A DNA stretch of 64,000 nucleotides. Source: Pseudomonas sp. CROZ-RG-20F-R04-15. Its GTDB lineage: Bacteria; Pseudomonadota; Gammaproteobacteria; Pseudomonadales; Pseudomonadaceae. Numbering within the stretch: position 1 is the stretch's first letter; every line of letters starts with the position of its first letter. Positions 63,546 to 64,000 of the stretch are shown here, piece by piece. The notes under the pieces are model-generated. The model saw nothing but the letters and a program-made list of their open reading frames with translations, had not been told where the DNA came from and ran no database searches. The DNA lies in contig NZ_JAKNQL010000001.1 of assembly GCF_022662375.1 (NCBI RefSeq), forward strand, positions 1 to 64,000, given 5' to 3'. The position numbers were made by a program, and so were the translations under genes.

Positions 63546-64000
63546 ATGAATGTGAGCGTGCTCTACGCGTTGGTTGCGGCAGCGTTGTTTGGCGCCAGTA
63601 CGCCACTCGCCAAGCTGCTGGGCGTACAGATTTCACCGATTCTGTTGGCCGGGTTGCTCTATCTGGGCAGCGGGCTGGGTTTGACCGTGCTGCGTGTTGC
63701 CCGCGATCGAGGCTGGCAACGTTCGGGACTCGGCACCGGCGAATGGCCGTGGCTGATCGGTGCCATCGGCTTCGGCGGTGTGCTGGCGCCGGTGGCATTG
63801 ATGTTCGGTTTGACCCGAACATCCGGCGCGAGCGCGTCACTGATGCTCAATCTGGAATCAGTGCTCACGGCCCTGCTGGCGTGGCTAGTGTTCAAGGAAA
63901 ATGCCGATCGGCGAATCGTGATCGGCATGCTCGCCATCGTGGCCGGCGGCGTCGTGTTGTCCTGGCCTCAAGAAGCCGTGTCGGCGCAGGACTGGACAGG
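63546..64000 (+). CDS. EamA-family transporter, truncated at the window edge
   Basis: The visible 151 residues begin as a drug/metabolite transporter of the EamA type: paired hydrophobic helices with LFGASTPLAKLLG near the start and LNLESVLTALLAWLVFKENADRR, the end of the first EamA repeat. The gene continues past the window, so its full length (about 300 residues expected) and second repeat are not seen. An in-frame ATG at 63501 exists but the one at 63546 fits the family. Its substrate is unknown. Confidence 0.75.
   Translation, partial: MNVSVLYALVAAALFGASTPLAKLLGVQISPILLAGLLYLGSGLGLTVLRVARDRGWQRSGLGTGEWPWLIGAIGFGGVLAPVALMFGLTRTSGASASLMLNLESVLTALLAWLVFKENADRRIVIGMLAIVAGGVVLSWPQEAVSAQDWT

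Overview
The window is a piece of a Pseudomonas chromosome, most likely from the P. fluorescens group. The evidence is the recC-recB-recD order, a yfiR-yfiN-yfiB operon, an mmsA-mmsB pair beside a LysR gene, paired DUF1302/DUF1329 genes, a DUF6124 gene, and many copies of the pseudomonad REP sequence arranged as inverted pairs (REPINs). No tRNA, rRNA, CRISPR array, insertion sequence or prophage was recognised. Strain and species cannot be fixed from the sequence alone.

Layout. 0.2-9.4 kb: recCBD recombination operon. 9.5-11.9 kb: yfiRNB, the cyclic-di-GMP signalling module. 11.9-15.4 kb: LysR regulator and mmsA-mmsB (valine/3-hydroxyisobutyrate catabolism). 15.5-15.8 kb: a cupin gene. 16.3-31.0 kb: an eleven-gene, single-strand cluster described below. 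31.1-37.2 kb: small regulators and quinone/NAD(P)H oxidoreductases (MerR, two LysR, two flavodoxin-fold reductases, TSUP permease, YgiN-like monooxygenase, epimerase). 37.2-38 kb: repeat-rich gap with a small reading frame and a copy of the epimerase gene's 3' end. 38.0-42.1 kb: GntP permease, RpiR regulator, D-aminoacylase-like amidohydrolase, glyoxalase-fold protein. 42.1-42.9 kb: gap full of inverted repeats and strong predicted RNA hairpins. 42.9-54.0 kb: AraC regulator and a glycerolipid-type catabolic set (AGPS-like FAD oxidase, GlpD-like dehydrogenase, FGGY kinase, phospholipase C/P1-like secreted hydrolase, DUF1302, DUF1329). 54.1-55.2 kb: FitAB-type toxin-antitoxin pair and a lone HigA-like protein. 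55.4-63.4 kb: chemoreceptor, an envelope phosphatase/glycosyltransferase group, acetyltransferase, DUF6124, DUF2252. The window ends inside an EamA transporter gene.

The most notable system is 16.3-31.0 kb. It encodes an acyl carrier protein with a zinc-ribbon tail, two complete ketosynthases each followed by a ketosynthase-like protein that has lost the catalytic cysteine, a 956-residue fusion of a class III aminotransferase with a cyanobacterial-type acyl-ACP reductase, two short-chain ketoreductases, and an export set (outer-membrane barrel, LolA-like periplasmic carrier, MMPL/RND pump). The parts suggest a type II polyketide/fatty-acid assembly line whose ACP-bound chain is released as an aldehyde, aminated to a lipid amine, and moved to the outer membrane. 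I do not recognise it as a named pathway; the product is inference.

The second system of interest is 42.9-54.0 kb. An AGPS-like enzyme, a glycerol-3-phosphate dehydrogenase homologue, a glycerol-type kinase and a secreted phospholipase C-like protein together would fit breakdown of ether lipids or related glycerides, also inferred.
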